Part shown: positions 7,761 through 17,300 of the stretch, piece after piece
How the letters are laid out: each line of letters starts with the position of its first letter
Position numbering within the stretch: position 1 is the first letter of the stretch
Source of the DNA: Clostridiales bacterium
Lineage (GTDB): Bacteria > Bacillota_E > Sulfobacillia > Sulfobacillales > JAIMBI01
DNA: 31,703 nt
NCBI GenBank assembly: GCA_027318915.1
Contig: DAHVOH010000035.1
Coordinates: forward strand, 1 to 31,703
Reading direction: 5' to 3'
Translations under genes and position numbers: made by a program
Notes under the pieces: generated by a model
Database searches by the model: none
Told to the model about the DNA's origin: nothing
Seen by the model: only the letters and a program-made list of their open reading frames with translations

Positions 7761-9025
7761 GATTCTCCCTCCTGATGACGGAGCGGGTCGACGAAGACCG
7801 TAACCGGATGGCCCTTCGGCAGCTCCGTCTCCGCCTCCACGATGATGTAGCCGTCCGCCGCCAGCATCTGCGTCATGACCCGAGAGGCGGAGGGCGGGGG
7901 CGGCGGCAGCAGGGGCTCCGCCCACGGGGGCTCGCCGGCGACCGCGTGCAAACGGACCTGAATGACCCAGGTGAACCCGGGCATCGGCTGCAACCTATCG
8001 CGCAACCGCGCGGCGACCGGAATTCGCCGTTTGGGCGGCAGATGGGCGGCGCGCCGAATGGCCGGCTCCACCAGCATCTCGAAATGCACCAGCACGGCAT
8101 AGGGCCAGCCCGGCAACAGGAACGCCGGCCGGCCTCCGAGCCGCGCCAGCGCCGTGGGCCGGCCGGGACTCATGCGAATGCCGTGATGAATCAGCGTGCC
8201 CAGTTCCTGGGCGACGGCCGGCAACAGGTCGTGCAGCTCGCGCACGTCTCGGCCTTGAAACACCGGAATGCTGGCCCCCGTCCCCCCGGAGGTCACCAGA
8301 ATGTCCCAGTCGTCGCGCGCCTGCACGGCCGCCATCCCCGCCCGGACGATGTCGTAGCGGTCTTCCCACACCCCGGCCCGGACCGGGTCCCCGCCCGCAG
8401 TGCGCACCATGGCCTCCAGAACGGCTCCGTTCACGTCATACACCTGGCCCGGCGCCAGGGTGGCGCCCAACGGCTGCAGCTCGTCCCCGGTGGAGACGAC
8501 CAGCACGCGGGGACGCCGCCACACCCGGACCGTCTCATGTCCTTGGCTGGCCAAGGCCGCCACCGTCACCGGGGTGATGCGCTGATTGGGCGCCAACAGC
8601 ACCTGATCCACCTGGAAGTCCTCGCCCACCGGCGACACATGGGCTCCCGGGCTCACGGCTTCCCGGACGCGAACATACGACCCGTCGCGCTCCGACTCCT
8701 CGACCAAGGCCACCGCATCCGCCCCGTCGGGCATCGGCGCCCCGGTGGTGATTTCAATGGCTTCACCAGGCCCCAGGCGACGGGCCGTCGGCCGTCCGGC
8801 CGTCACTTTGGCCACGACGGTCAGCCTCTCGTCGCGGTCCGCCGCGCGCAGCGCATAGCCGTCGACGGCGGAACGTCGAAACCACGGCAACGGGAGGTGG
8901 CTTCGCACCTCCCGGCTGGATACGCGGCCTATGGCTGCTCCGAGACCGACCGACTCATCCTCCGCGACCGGCTGCACTTCTGCCAGGCCCGAACGCCGGA
9001 ACTCCTCAACGCCTACGCGGTCCAT
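7757..9025 (-). CDS. moeA: MoeA-like molybdopterin molybdenumtransferase
   Basis: A 422-residue protein from ATG 9025, chosen because GGAGGG lies five bases upstream and because the 15 residues before it look random. Conserved MoeA features are SAVDGYA (52-58, D55), ITTGAPMPDGADAV, the Mog-like core VLVVSTGDEL, and a C-terminal barrel domain. MoeA inserts molybdate into adenylated molybdopterin. Two sites depart from the usual form. The normal SGGVSVGE-D loop reads SGGTGASIPVFQGRDV, closer to MogA/MoaB. The usual GLPGNPVSA reads LLPGWPYAV. No other moa/mog genes are in the window. It could be a divergent but active MoeA or a paralogue. It is coupled to the downstream MFS gene by ATGA. Confidence 0.82.
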   Translation of the reverse strand: MDRVGVEEFRRSGLAEVQPVAEDESVGLGAAIGRVSSREVRSHLPLPWFRRSAVDGYALRAADRDERLTVVAKVTAGRPTARRLGPGEAIEITTGAPMPDGADAVALVEESERDGSYVRVREAVSPGAHVSPVGEDFQVDQVLLAPNQRITPVTVAALASQGHETVRVWRRPRVLVVSTGDELQPLGATLAPGQVYDVNGAVLEAMVRTAGGDPVRAGVWEDRYDIVRAGMAAVQARDDWDILVTSGGTGASIPVFQGRDVRELHDLLPAVAQELGTLIHHGIRMSPGRPTALARLGGRPAFLLPGWPYAVLVHFEMLVEPAIRRAAHLPPKRRIPVAARLRDRLQPMPGFTWVIQVRLHAVAGEPPWAEPLLPPPPPSASRVMTQMLAADGYIIVEAETELPKGHPVTVFVDPLRHQEGES

Positions 9026-9050
9026 GGGCTCCCTCCAGCAATTCGGGTTC

Positions 9051-9080
9051 ATTATCCCACCGGTCTTCACAATCGTCTAC
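9051..9080 (-). promoter_or_regulatory. Possible sigmaA promoter for moeA
   Basis: On the minus strand GATAAT (9051-9056, 5/6 to the -10 consensus) lies 18 bases after GTAGAC (9075-9080, a weak -35). Transcription would begin about 20 bases before the moeA start. The weak -35 makes this tentative, but moeA and rqcH diverge here, so some promoter is expected in the 151-base gap. Confidence 0.3.
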
Positions 9081-9149
9081 CCGACGGCGCCGACGACGCG
9101 AACAATCATCCCCGCCGACCGTTCGTTGTCCGTCCCGACGCGCTCGCCG

Positions 9150-9158
9150 TGGTATGCT
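9150..9158 (+). promoter_or_regulatory. Possible extended -10 element for rqcH
   Basis: TGGTATGCT reads as an extended -10 (TGn plus TATGCT, 4/6 to consensus). It lies 18 bases before the rqcH ATG. No -35 is seen at normal spacing (TTGTCC at 9126-9131 is 21 bases away). Tentative. Confidence 0.25.
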
Positions 9159-9176
9159 CGCCGCGGGGGATGGGAC

Positions 9177-10754
9177 ATGCCGTTTGATGCGTTGGTCATG
9201 CGGGCCGTCACGCGGGAACTGCAGCCGTCGTTGGTTGGCGGGCGGCTGGTTTGGGCCGGCCAAACCCCCGACGGCCTCTTTCTCGGCGTGCTATCCCCCG
9301 CCGCTGCCCACACCGTCTCGGTCGCGGTCATGCTGAATCCGGCCTGGGCTCACATTCGGCGCCTTCCCGGGCGTCCCGCCGCCGCCCGGCCCGCCGCCTG
9401 GCTGACCGGCGCCGTGGGCGCCCAGGTGACGGCCATGGAGCAGCCTCGCTGGGAACGCGTCTGGGTGTGGTCGCTGGAGCAGCAGGACGAGGTCGGCCGG
9501 TGGCAGCACCGGCGTTTGGTGCTCGAACTGGCCGGCCATCTGACCAACGCCATCCTGCTGGATGCCGATGACCGCGTGGTGGATGCCTACCGCCGCATTC
9601 CGCCGGGCCGGCCCGGCCGCGTCATCTTTCCGGGTCAGCCCTACGCCCCGCCGCCGGCGGTGCCCGACCCCTGTCTCACCGGGGAGGCGGCCCATTTGCC
9701 CCCGTGGGCGCGCCGGCTGGCAGCCGGCGAGGTGGCGTCCCTCTGCCGCGAGTGGGAAGCGGCGCCCTGGAAGCCTCAGGTGGGACTGTACCAGGGCCGG
9801 CCCGAATTGTGGATTCGCCCGTGGCACGCGGACTGCCACGAGGAGTCGGCGTGGTCGGCCGCCCTCGCCCATGTTTTCACCGCCCGCCAGCGCCAACTCC
9901 AGGCGGACGCGGCGCGGCGGCAGGCGGAAGTCGCTCTGACCCGGCGCCTGGAGCAGGTGGAGGCGCAGATTGAGCGCGCCACGGCGCAGCTCCGGGAGCA
10001 TGCCGAACCCGACCGCTGGCGAGCACTGGGCGACGCCGCGCTGGCGTTCGGGGTACCGTTGGGCGACGACCGGAAACCGGCGCAGTTGGTGGATCCTTCC
10101 ACCGGTCAGCGATGGGATTTGCCCTGGGACGCGGTGGAGGGGGGCTGGGTCGAGCTGGCCCGCTACAGCTACGCCCAATATCAAAAGGCCCGTCATACCA
10201 AGGCGGCTTTGGAGCGTCTGTTGCCGCGCCTCGAGCGGGATCGCTCCGACCTGGCGGCGCGCCTAGAGCGCGTGCTGACCGCCACCGACCCCGAGGCCTT
10301 GCGCCAAGCCGCGGCGGACGCGGGCCCGCCCGCCCCCGATCACCGCGCCCAGCCCTACCGCCGGTTCGTGAGCGGCCGCGGCCTGGAAATCTGGGTCGGC
10401 CGCACGGCCGAGGAAAATCAAAGCCTCACGTTTCGGACGGCGCGCCCGGACGACCTCTGGTTCCATGTCAAGCAGTATCCCGGATCCCATGTCCTGCTGC
10501 GCTGCGGCAAGCACCCGCCTCATCCCGACGACGTGGTGGACGCCGCTCAATTGGCGGCCTTTTACAGCCGCGCCGGCCGCGGAAGTCAGGTGGCCGTGGA
10601 CTACACCGCTCGGAAATTCGTCCGCAAGCGGCCGCACGCCGGACCCGGGCAAGTTCTGTATACGCGGGAAAAGACCCTGTACGTCACCCCGGATCCCGAG
10701 CGCTTAAAACGGCTCGGGGCGGTCAGCCGGACCCTGGTGGAAGAGGGGCCGTAA
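9177..10754 (+). CDS. rqcH: RqcH/NFACT-family ribosome quality control protein (YloA, FbpA-like)
   Basis: A 525-residue protein and the only clear plus-strand gene. RqcH binds obstructed 50S subunits and recruits tRNA-Ala to add alanine tails to stalled chains. The C-terminal NFACT-R domain is strong (ARPDDLWFHVKQYPGSHVLL followed by a KFVRKRPHAGPGQVLYTREKT tail). The central part (about 250-420) is rich in charged heptads, consistent with the coiled-coil arms. The N-terminal NFACT-N domain (MPFDALVMRAVTREL..., LELAGHLTNAILLD, VIFPGQPY) is recognisable but diverged: the usual 'FCMLLRK' block is absent and the Asp-Arg pair reads E93-R94. ATG 9177 fits the family start; the upstream GGGGGA is a weak ribosome site. 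It lies beyond the pyr operon as in Bacillus, but inverted. Confidence 0.9.
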   Translation: MPFDALVMRAVTRELQPSLVGGRLVWAGQTPDGLFLGVLSPAAAHTVSVAVMLNPAWAHIRRLPGRPAAARPAAWLTGAVGAQVTAMEQPRWERVWVWSLEQQDEVGRWQHRRLVLELAGHLTNAILLDADDRVVDAYRRIPPGRPGRVIFPGQPYAPPPAVPDPCLTGEAAHLPPWARRLAAGEVASLCREWEAAPWKPQVGLYQGRPELWIRPWHADCHEESAWSAALAHVFTARQRQLQADAARRQAEVALTRRLEQVEAQIERATAQLREHAEPDRWRALGDAALAFGVPLGDDRKPAQLVDPSTGQRWDLPWDAVEGGWVELARYSYAQYQKARHTKAALERLLPRLERDRSDLAARLERVLTATDPEALRQAAADAGPPAPDHRAQPYRRFVSGRGLEIWVGRTAEENQSLTFRTARPDDLWFHVKQYPGSHVLLRCGKHPPHPDDVVDAAQLAAFYSRAGRGSQVAVDYTARKFVRKRPHAGPGQVLYTREKTLYVTPDPERLKRLGAVSRTLVEEGP

Positions 10755-11351
10755 CGACGGATGACCGCCTTCCCGCCCAAGCGGCCGGCGATGATGCGGC
10801 CGACGGACCGGTCAATGGCGGTGACGTCCGGCATCGGAAGGGCTTGCCATTTCGAAAAGCCGAGGCGGCGACTAAAAGGCCGCACAACCGGATGATCAGG
10901 ATGCGCCCCTGCGTGACGGCAGCGGCCGAGCGCCCGGACGCGGCTCGCAGGATGCCCCGCACCGCGCCCAGGACCCGCGCTTGGGCCGGCTCGTACGGCT
11001 CGAAGGCCGGATCCCGGCATCCGCCCAGATAGCCGGGCCACCCGGCGCTGAGAGTCCCCCGCGCCTCGGCCCGTCCGTCCCCAACGGCCACGCGCGACCG
11101 GCGGCCGCGCCCCATCGGCAGGCGGTCTTGGCCGCTTTTCTTTCGGGATGCTGGTCGGGCGTGGCCCCGTCTTCCCACCGGATTCCGCGCCCCATCGGAC
11201 CCGATCCACCGTCTCGGGGCGGTCGAGCTCTACCGGACCGCCGGACGACGCGGATCCCCCCGGGTTGGTCCGTAGCGAACCTGCAGCAAAAACGCCAGGT
11301 CCCCAGTTCTCCCGCTGCCGGCCGTCGTCCGGGGCGGCATCCCGGTCTCGG
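10755..11351. other. 597-base convergent gap with no convincing gene
   Basis: The region lies between the converging rqcH and pyrE stops. Several minus-strand frames are open across it, as expected at this GC content, but none has a ribosome site plus a recognisable product. One minus-strand stretch of about 10750-10850 reads MPDVTAIDRSVGRIIAGRLG with GC-rich third bases, yet it runs on into antisense of rqcH without a stop. A short inverted repeat GCGG-TCTTGG-CCGC followed by TTTTCTTT (about 11126-11147, plus strand) could end rqcH transcription weakly. No tRNA, CRISPR or insertion element is visible. Confidence 0.6.
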
Positions 11352-11933
11352 CTACAGGTCCTTGGGGCGAACCAGCGGCTCGTGATCGGCGCAGAGCGGA
11401 CAGTCGGCTTCTTCCCAGGCCGGCGCGAGCAGGCGCAGCACACCGAGGGTGGGATAGGGCAGACGCACGTCCTCCGGCCTTCGGTCCACCAGGGTGCCCA
11501 CCCCGACGATGCGCGCCCCCCAGGCCTCCGCCGCCCGCGCTGCCTGCATCACCGAGCCCCCGGTGGTGAGCGCGTCTTCCACCACCAGCACACGGTTGGC
11601 GCTCGTGAGCTGAAAGCCGCGCCGGATGCCGAGTCCCCCCTCCGGCAGCTTCTCGGCAAACAGAGCGGCCGGTCGGCCCGGCATCCGCTCGGCCACTGCC
11701 CAAGCCAGGATGACGCCACCCATGGCCGGACCCAGCACGTGGGTCGGATCCAACGGTCCCCCAAACTCGGCCAGCACGTCCAACCACGGACGGAGCCGTC
11801 CCGGCTGGGCCACGAGCCGGGACAGCAGCAGAAACCGGCTGCTGTGCCGCCCGGAGGTGAGCAGGAAATGGCCTTCCAAAAGCGCCTGGGTCTCGCGCAG
11901 ATCGCGGAGAAAATCGTGCTGCGGCTCAGCCAT
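11352..11933 (-). CDS. pyrE: Orotate phosphoribosyltransferase
   Basis: A 193-residue enzyme that joins orotate and PRPP to make OMP. The PRPP-binding signature is VLVVEDALTTGGSV (115-128; E119, D120). The C-terminal CPLCADHEPLVRP ending is typical of the Thermus-type PyrE branch rather than the enterobacterial one. ATG 11933 has GAGGAGG nine bases upstream and overlaps the end of pyrF by eight bases. It is the last gene of the pyr operon. No T-rich terminator is obvious directly after it. Confidence 0.95.
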   Translation of the reverse strand: MAEPQHDFLRDLRETQALLEGHFLLTSGRHSSRFLLLSRLVAQPGRLRPWLDVLAEFGGPLDPTHVLGPAMGGVILAWAVAERMPGRPAALFAEKLPEGGLGIRRGFQLTSANRVLVVEDALTTGGSVMQAARAAEAWGARIVGVGTLVDRRPEDVRLPYPTLGVLRLLAPAWEEADCPLCADHEPLVRPKDL

Positions 11934-12603
11934 CCGTCGACGCCTCCTCTTCAATGCGGGTCAGCGTTCGGAGCGGCTCCGGCGCGGCCAGCACCGAGCG
12001 TCCCACCACCAGGTCGGTCGCGCCGGCCAGTCGCGCCGCCGTCGGCGTGGCCACCCGCGCCTGGTCCCCCGCCGGATCGCCCGTCAGTCGGATCCCGGGC
12101 ACCACCAGGCGCACCGCGGGCCACCGGCGATGAAGCGAGCCCGCCTCCCAAGCGGAGGTGACCAGGGCGGGGGCACCGGCGTCGACCGCCACCTCCGCCA
12201 GCCTCTCCGCCCACCGTGCCGGATCGGGCACTCCGATCTCTTGGAGCGCGTTGGCGTCCAGGCTGGTCAGCACCGTCACGGCCGCAATCTCCAGTCCCGA
12301 CCCCGCGGCCCCCACCGCCTCCCGCAGCATCGCCCGTCCTCCCGCCGCATGCACGGTCAGCAGTCGGACTCCCAGCCCGGCCAAGCGGGCGGTGGCGCGG
12401 CCCACCGTGCGCGGAATGTCGTGCAGCTTGAGATCCAAGAACACCTCCGCGCCCCGTCCGGTCCAGCGCCGGATGACCGTCGGCCCCGCCACACTGTAGA
12501 GCTCCAAACCCACTTTGAAATGCCGGTGCGGCGACAGAACGTCCATCCAATGCTCCGCCTCGGCGGCACTCGCCACGTCCAACGCCACCCACACGCGTGC
12601 CAT
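11926..12603 (-). CDS. pyrF: Orotidine 5'-phosphate decarboxylase
   Basis: A 225-residue TIM-barrel enzyme that decarboxylates OMP to UMP, the last step of the pathway. The catalytic array is DLKLHDIP with D57, K59 and D62; K30 in FKVGLEL completes the active site. VVPGIR and the phosphate-binding VVGRS lie in the last third. ATG 12603 has GGAGGG six bases upstream and is separated from the pyrD stop by a single base. The length matches the short bacterial class (about 230-240). Confidence 0.96.
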   Translation of the reverse strand: MARVWVALDVASAAEAEHWMDVLSPHRHFKVGLELYSVAGPTVIRRWTGRGAEVFLDLKLHDIPRTVGRATARLAGLGVRLLTVHAAGGRAMLREAVGAAGSGLEIAAVTVLTSLDANALQEIGVPDPARWAERLAEVAVDAGAPALVTSAWEAGSLHRRWPAVRLVVPGIRLTGDPAGDQARVATPTAARLAGATDLVVGRSVLAAPEPLRTLTRIEEEASTDG

Positions 12604-12604
12604 G

Positions 12605-13534
12605 TCATGCCCTCCTGCTGTCGTGCGCCGCGCCCACCGCCTCGTCCAGCGAAGCGAAGCCCAGTTGTTTCAAGGCGCTCGGCAGGGCGGCCACAATCGT
12701 CTCCATCGCATCCGGCCGGCCGAAGGTCGCCGTGCCCACCATCACCGCGCGGGCGCCGGCCAAGATGTACTCCAAGGCATCCCGCGCCGTCTCGATCCCG
12801 CCGATGCCGACGATGGGCAGGGGGACGGCCCGGTACAGCTCGTAGACTACCCGCACCCCTATCGGCCGGATGGCGGGACCGGACAGGCCGCCGGTGACAC
12901 CGCCCAAGGCGGGCCGCCGCCGTTCCAGGTCAATGGCCATGCCCACGACGGTGTTGATGGCCGTCAGCGCCGAGGCGCCGCCTTCCCGGGCCGCCTCGGC
13001 CACGGCCAGCAGCCGGTCGGTGTTGGGTGACAGCTTGACCCACACGGGCAGCCGCGTCGCCCCGACCACGGCGGCCGTCACCTCGCGGGCCGCACCGGGG
13101 TCGTGGCCAAAGACCATGCCGCCCTCCTTAATGTTCGGACACGAGATGTTGACCTCCAGGGCCGCGATGCCCGCTTCGCGGTCGAGTCGCCGGGCCACGG
13201 CCGCATATTCCTCCGGCGTGTGCCCGATGATGTTGACAATCACGGGAATCCCCACCCGGTTCAAAAACGGCAGGTCGTCGGCCACAAACCGTTCCACCCC
13301 CGGATTTTGGAGGCCGATGGAATTGAGCAGGCCCGCCGGCGTTTCCCAGACCCGCGGCGGCGGATTCCCCGGCCACGGCGTCGGCGAGACGCCCTTGACG
13401 GCGATGCCGCCCAGTTTCGTCATGTCCACATGGGGCGCATACTCCGGTCCAAAGCCGAAGGTTCCCGAGGCCGCCACCACCGGATTCTCAAGCATCACGC
13501 GGCCGACGCGCGCCGCAAGACTCATGGCCGCCAC
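12605..13534 (-). CDS. pyrD: Dihydroorotate dehydrogenase B, catalytic subunit (class 1B)
   Basis: A 309-residue FMN enzyme that oxidises dihydroorotate to orotate. C132 in VNISCPN is the catalytic base that marks class 1 enzymes; K47 in AVKGVS and the FMN-phosphate loop GIGGIE/VGTATF are present. The class 1B form passes electrons to the PyrK flavin/iron-sulfur subunit, encoded just upstream. I chose GTG 13534 because GGGGAGG sits eight bases before it. The downstream in-frame ATG (13525) would be 17 bases from that site. The gap to pyrK is 32 bases. Confidence 0.95.
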   Translation of the reverse strand: MAAMSLAARVGRVMLENPVVAASGTFGFGPEYAPHVDMTKLGGIAVKGVSPTPWPGNPPPRVWETPAGLLNSIGLQNPGVERFVADDLPFLNRVGIPVIVNIIGHTPEEYAAVARRLDREAGIAALEVNISCPNIKEGGMVFGHDPGAAREVTAAVVGATRLPVWVKLSPNTDRLLAVAEAAREGGASALTAINTVVGMAIDLERRRPALGGVTGGLSGPAIRPIGVRVVYELYRAVPLPIVGIGGIETARDALEYILAGARAVMVGTATFGRPDAMETIVAALPSALKQLGFASLDEAVGAAHDSRRA

Positions 13535-13566
13535 CCGCTTCGCCTCCCCGCTGCCGGTTCTCGGTC

Positions 13567-14331
13567 TCACCGCCCGCTCAGCGCTGCCCAGTTCAACTCG
13601 TCGCGCGCAAACACCGGCCCTTCGGTGCACACGCGCACCCAGCGCGGACTGCCGGCCGCCCAGCCCGGGACGACGCAGGCGAGACAGGCGCCCACCCCGC
13701 AGCCCATCCGCTGTTCGAACGCGAACCACGAGGGCCGCGAGGGTCCCACCATCGCCGCTACGGCGGCCAGCATGGCGGTCGGCCCGCAGGCCATCACGGC
13801 GCCGTCCGGGTGACGGGCGAGCCAGCGCTCCAGGGGCGCCGTGACGCGCCCCGGCTCGCCCCGGCTGCCGTCGTCCGTGGTCAGGTCCACGCCGAACCCC
13901 AGCGCCGCGAACTCCTCGGCCATCAGCAGGTCGTCCGCTCGCCGGGCGCCGATGATGACCCGGGCGTCTGGCCGGTCCGCCCAGCGCTGCGCCCCCAGGT
14001 GAAGCGGCGGAACCCCCACGCCGCCGCCGACCAGACAGAGCGGTCCCGGCGGCGGATCCGGAAAACCGCGTCCCAGCGGCGCCAACACCTCGACGTCATC
14101 CCCGGGCCGGCGGTCCGCCAGCCACGCGGTGCCCTGGCCGACGATCCGAAACAAGAGCCCGACCCGCTGGCCGTCCACGCGCGAAAACGACAGCGGCCGG
14201 CGCAGGATGCCGTCGGTGCGCACATGGGCGAATTGTCCGGGTCGAAGCGACCGGGCCAGATCCGGCGCCTCCATCAGCAGCTCCACATGCTCCGGCGCGG
14301 GGGTCCGCCGTTCAGCTACCGAGAGCCACAT
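13567..14331 (-). CDS. pyrK: Dihydroorotate dehydrogenase electron transfer subunit
   Basis: A 254-residue FAD and [2Fe-2S] protein of the ferredoxin reductase fold. RRPLSFS (44-50) binds FAD. GGGVGVPPL begins the NAD domain. The C-terminal cysteines C211, C216, C219 and C235 (spacing C-x4-C-x2-C-x15-C) hold the [2Fe-2S] cluster. It lets PyrD use NAD+ as acceptor. ATG 14331 overlaps the end of carB by 20 bases; its ribosome site (GGGAGG) is twelve bases away, a long spacing. An upstream in-frame stop rules out an earlier start. Confidence 0.95.
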   Translation of the reverse strand: MWLSVAERRTPAPEHVELLMEAPDLARSLRPGQFAHVRTDGILRRPLSFSRVDGQRVGLLFRIVGQGTAWLADRRPGDDVEVLAPLGRGFPDPPPGPLCLVGGGVGVPPLHLGAQRWADRPDARVIIGARRADDLLMAEEFAALGFGVDLTTDDGSRGEPGRVTAPLERWLARHPDGAVMACGPTAMLAAVAAMVGPSRPSWFAFEQRMGCGVGACLACVVPGWAAGSPRWVRVCTEGPVFARDELNWAALSGR

Positions 14332-17300
14332 GCGTCACGTCATCCTCCCGCCATTCGTGGAGCGACCGCACCGTAAAGGGCGACTGGCTGCGGGCCCTAA
14401 TCCCGGAGATGGCCGCGGTCAAGGTGTCCAGCGAGGTGAGGCACCACACGCCCGCCTCCGCCGCGGCGCGCCGGATGATGAAGCCTTCCGACTCCTGCGT
14501 CCCGCCCCGCGTGATGGTGTTGATGACCAGATCGAACTGGCCGGCCCGAATCTGGTCCACCAGATGGGGCCGCCGCTCCGAGAGGCGGTAGACGGGCGTG
14601 GCCGCCACGCCCGCCGCCGACAGAGCCGCCAGCGTCCCGGTGGTGGCCCAGAGCTGAAACCCGAGCCGCGACAACTCGGCCAGCATGGGAACGGCCTCGG
14701 CCTTGTCCTGATCCGCGATGGTGGCCAGGACCCGCCCGCGGCTGGGCAGACGAAAGCCCGCGGCCAGAAACGCCTTGTACAACGCCGCCGGCAGCAGCCG
14801 GTCAATGCCCATCACCTCGCCGGTCGACTTCATCTCCGGCCCCAGCGCGGTGTCCACCTGCGGCAGCTTGGCAAAGGAGAACACCGGCATTTTCACGGCG
14901 TGCGCCGCGGGCGCCGGCAGGACCCCGGTCGCGAACCCGCGGTCCGCCAGACGGCCTCCCGTCATCGCCTCCACCGCCAGGTCCACCAGGGGCACCCCGG
15001 TGGCCTTGATGACAAAGGGCACCGTCCGGCTGGCGCGCGGGTTGGCCTCGATGACGTACACCGTCCCGCCTTGGGCCACGAACTGAATGTTCAAGTGCCC
15101 AATCACACCCAGACCGCGGGCAATGCCCACGGTCATGGCTTCCACCTGCCGCTGCAGATCTCGGTCGGCCGTGACCGGCGGCAGCACCGCCACGGAATCG
15201 CCGGAGTGAATGCCAGCCCGTTCAATGTGCTCCAAGATGGCCGGAATGACGACGGTGCGCCCGTCGCTGACCGCGTCCACCTCCAGCTCAATGCCGTTCA
15301 CGTAATGATCAATCAGCACCGGTTTGCCCGGCTCCACCGCCATGGCCCGCGTCATGTAAGCCCGCAGATCGTCCGGACCGTCGACGATGCGCATCGCGCG
15401 GCCCCCCAGCACATACGAGGGCCGCACCAGCACCGGATAGCCGACCCGCTCGGCGTGCGCGACGGCCTCCGCCAGCGACAGGGCGGTGCCGCCCGCCGGT
15501 CGGGCGAGAGCCAGCCGGGTCAACAGCTGATCAAATTGCTCACGGTCCTCCGCCGCGTCCATGTCGGGCACGGCGGTTCCCCACACCGGCACCCCCAGGC
15601 GATGCAGCGCCCCCGCCAAGTTGACCGCCGTCTGTCCGCCGAACTGGACCAGCACCGCGCGCGGCGACTCCAGTTCCACCACGTTCAGCACGTCCTCCAG
15701 CGTCAGCGGCTCGAAATAGAGCCGATCCGAGACATTGAAATCGGTGGATACCGTCTCCGGGTTGCTGTTGATCATGACAGCCCGGTAGCCGCGCCGCCGG
15801 AGCGCCTCTAAGGCGTACACGGAGCAGCAGTCAAACTCAATCCCCTGGCCGATGCGAATGGGCCCCGATCCCAATACCACCACGGTGTTCGGGCCTAGGG
15901 GCCGCGCTTCGTTCTCGGTCTCGTAGCAGCTGTAAAAGTACGGCGTCACCGCCTCAAACTCGCCGGCACAGGTATCCACCAGCTTGTAGGTGGGCAGGAT
16001 GCCGCGCTCGCGACGCCATCGCCGCACCGTCATTTCATCCGTGCCGGTCAGACGCGCCAGGCGGGCGTCCGAGAACCCGAGCTGCTTGTACGGTAAAAGC
16101 TCCGCCTCCAAGCGATCCGGATTTTGCACGAGGCGCTCTTCGGCGCCCACAATCTCCGCCAGCTGCCGCAGGAACCAGGGATCGATGCGGGTGCGGGCAT
16201 ACAATTCCGCCTCGCTCACCCCGGATCGAATCAATGCCGCCGCGCGGAACAGCCGCCGGTCGGTGGGAGCCTCCACCTCCGGCCACAGGGCGTCGACCGG
16301 CAGTCCCTCTTCCTCCGGCCCCATGATGCCGTCGCGACCGATGTCGAGCGAGCGGACGGCCTTCTGCAGCGCCCCGGCAAAGGTGCGGTCGATGGCCATC
16401 ACCTCGCCGGTCGCCTTCATTTGGGTGCCCAGGCGCCGATCGGCGTCGTCAAACTTGTCGAACGGCCAGCGGGGTATCTTCACCACCACATAATCCAGCG
16501 CCGGTTCGAAGGCGGCGGTGGTCCGGGCCGTCACCGGGTTTTGAATCTCGTGCAGATTGAGCCCGAGGGCAATCTTGGCCGCCACCCGGGCGATGGGATA
16601 ACCGGTGGCCTTGGACGCCAGGGCGCTGGACCGGGACACCCGCGGGTTCACCTCAATCACGCGATACTCGCCGGTCTCGGGATGCAGAGCGAACTGCACA
16701 TTGCAGCCTCCGCGGACATCCAGCGCCCGGACGATGTCGAGCGCCGCCGTCCGCAGGCGTTGGTAATCGGGATCGGAGAGCGTCTGGCTGGGCGCCACCA
16801 CCACGGAATCCCCCGTGTGCACGCCGACCGGGTCCAGATTCTCCATGTTGCACACCACGATGGTCGTGCCCAGATGATCGCGCATCACCTCATATTCGAT
16901 CTCTTTCCAGCCGGCAATGGATGCCTCGATCAGGGTCTGGTGGATGGGGCTGGCGGCCAGAGCCCGTTCGGCCGCCTTCACCACCCCGGGCGCATCGTAG
17001 GCGAAGCCGCCCCCGGTGCCGCCCAGCGTGTAGGCGGGACGGAGCACCACCGGCAGCCCCACCTGCTCGGCAAAGGCCAGGGCCTGCTCCACCGTGGTCA
17101 CGCTGCGGCTCGGACAGATGGGCTGGCCCAGATCCAGCATGGCCTGGCGGAACAACTCGCGGTCCTCGGCCTGTTCGATGGCGGAGAGCGGCGTGCCCAA
17201 AAGCTCCACGCCCAAGTCGGTCAGCACCCCCGCTCGGTCCAGTTCGCGAGCCAGATTCAGCCCCATCTGCCCGCCCAATGTGGCCAAAATCCCGTCCGGT

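Noticed and set aside
9126..9158. TTGTCC ... TATGCT as a full sigmaA promoter for rqcH
   Set aside because: Spacing is 21 bases without a known activator site, so only the extended -10 element is kept, at low confidence.
10601..11443. Minus-strand frame crossing the 600-base gap, with a protein-like stretch at about 10750-10850
   Set aside because: No stop before it enters antisense of rqcH, no good ribosome site and no family. Kept only as part of the unexplained gap.
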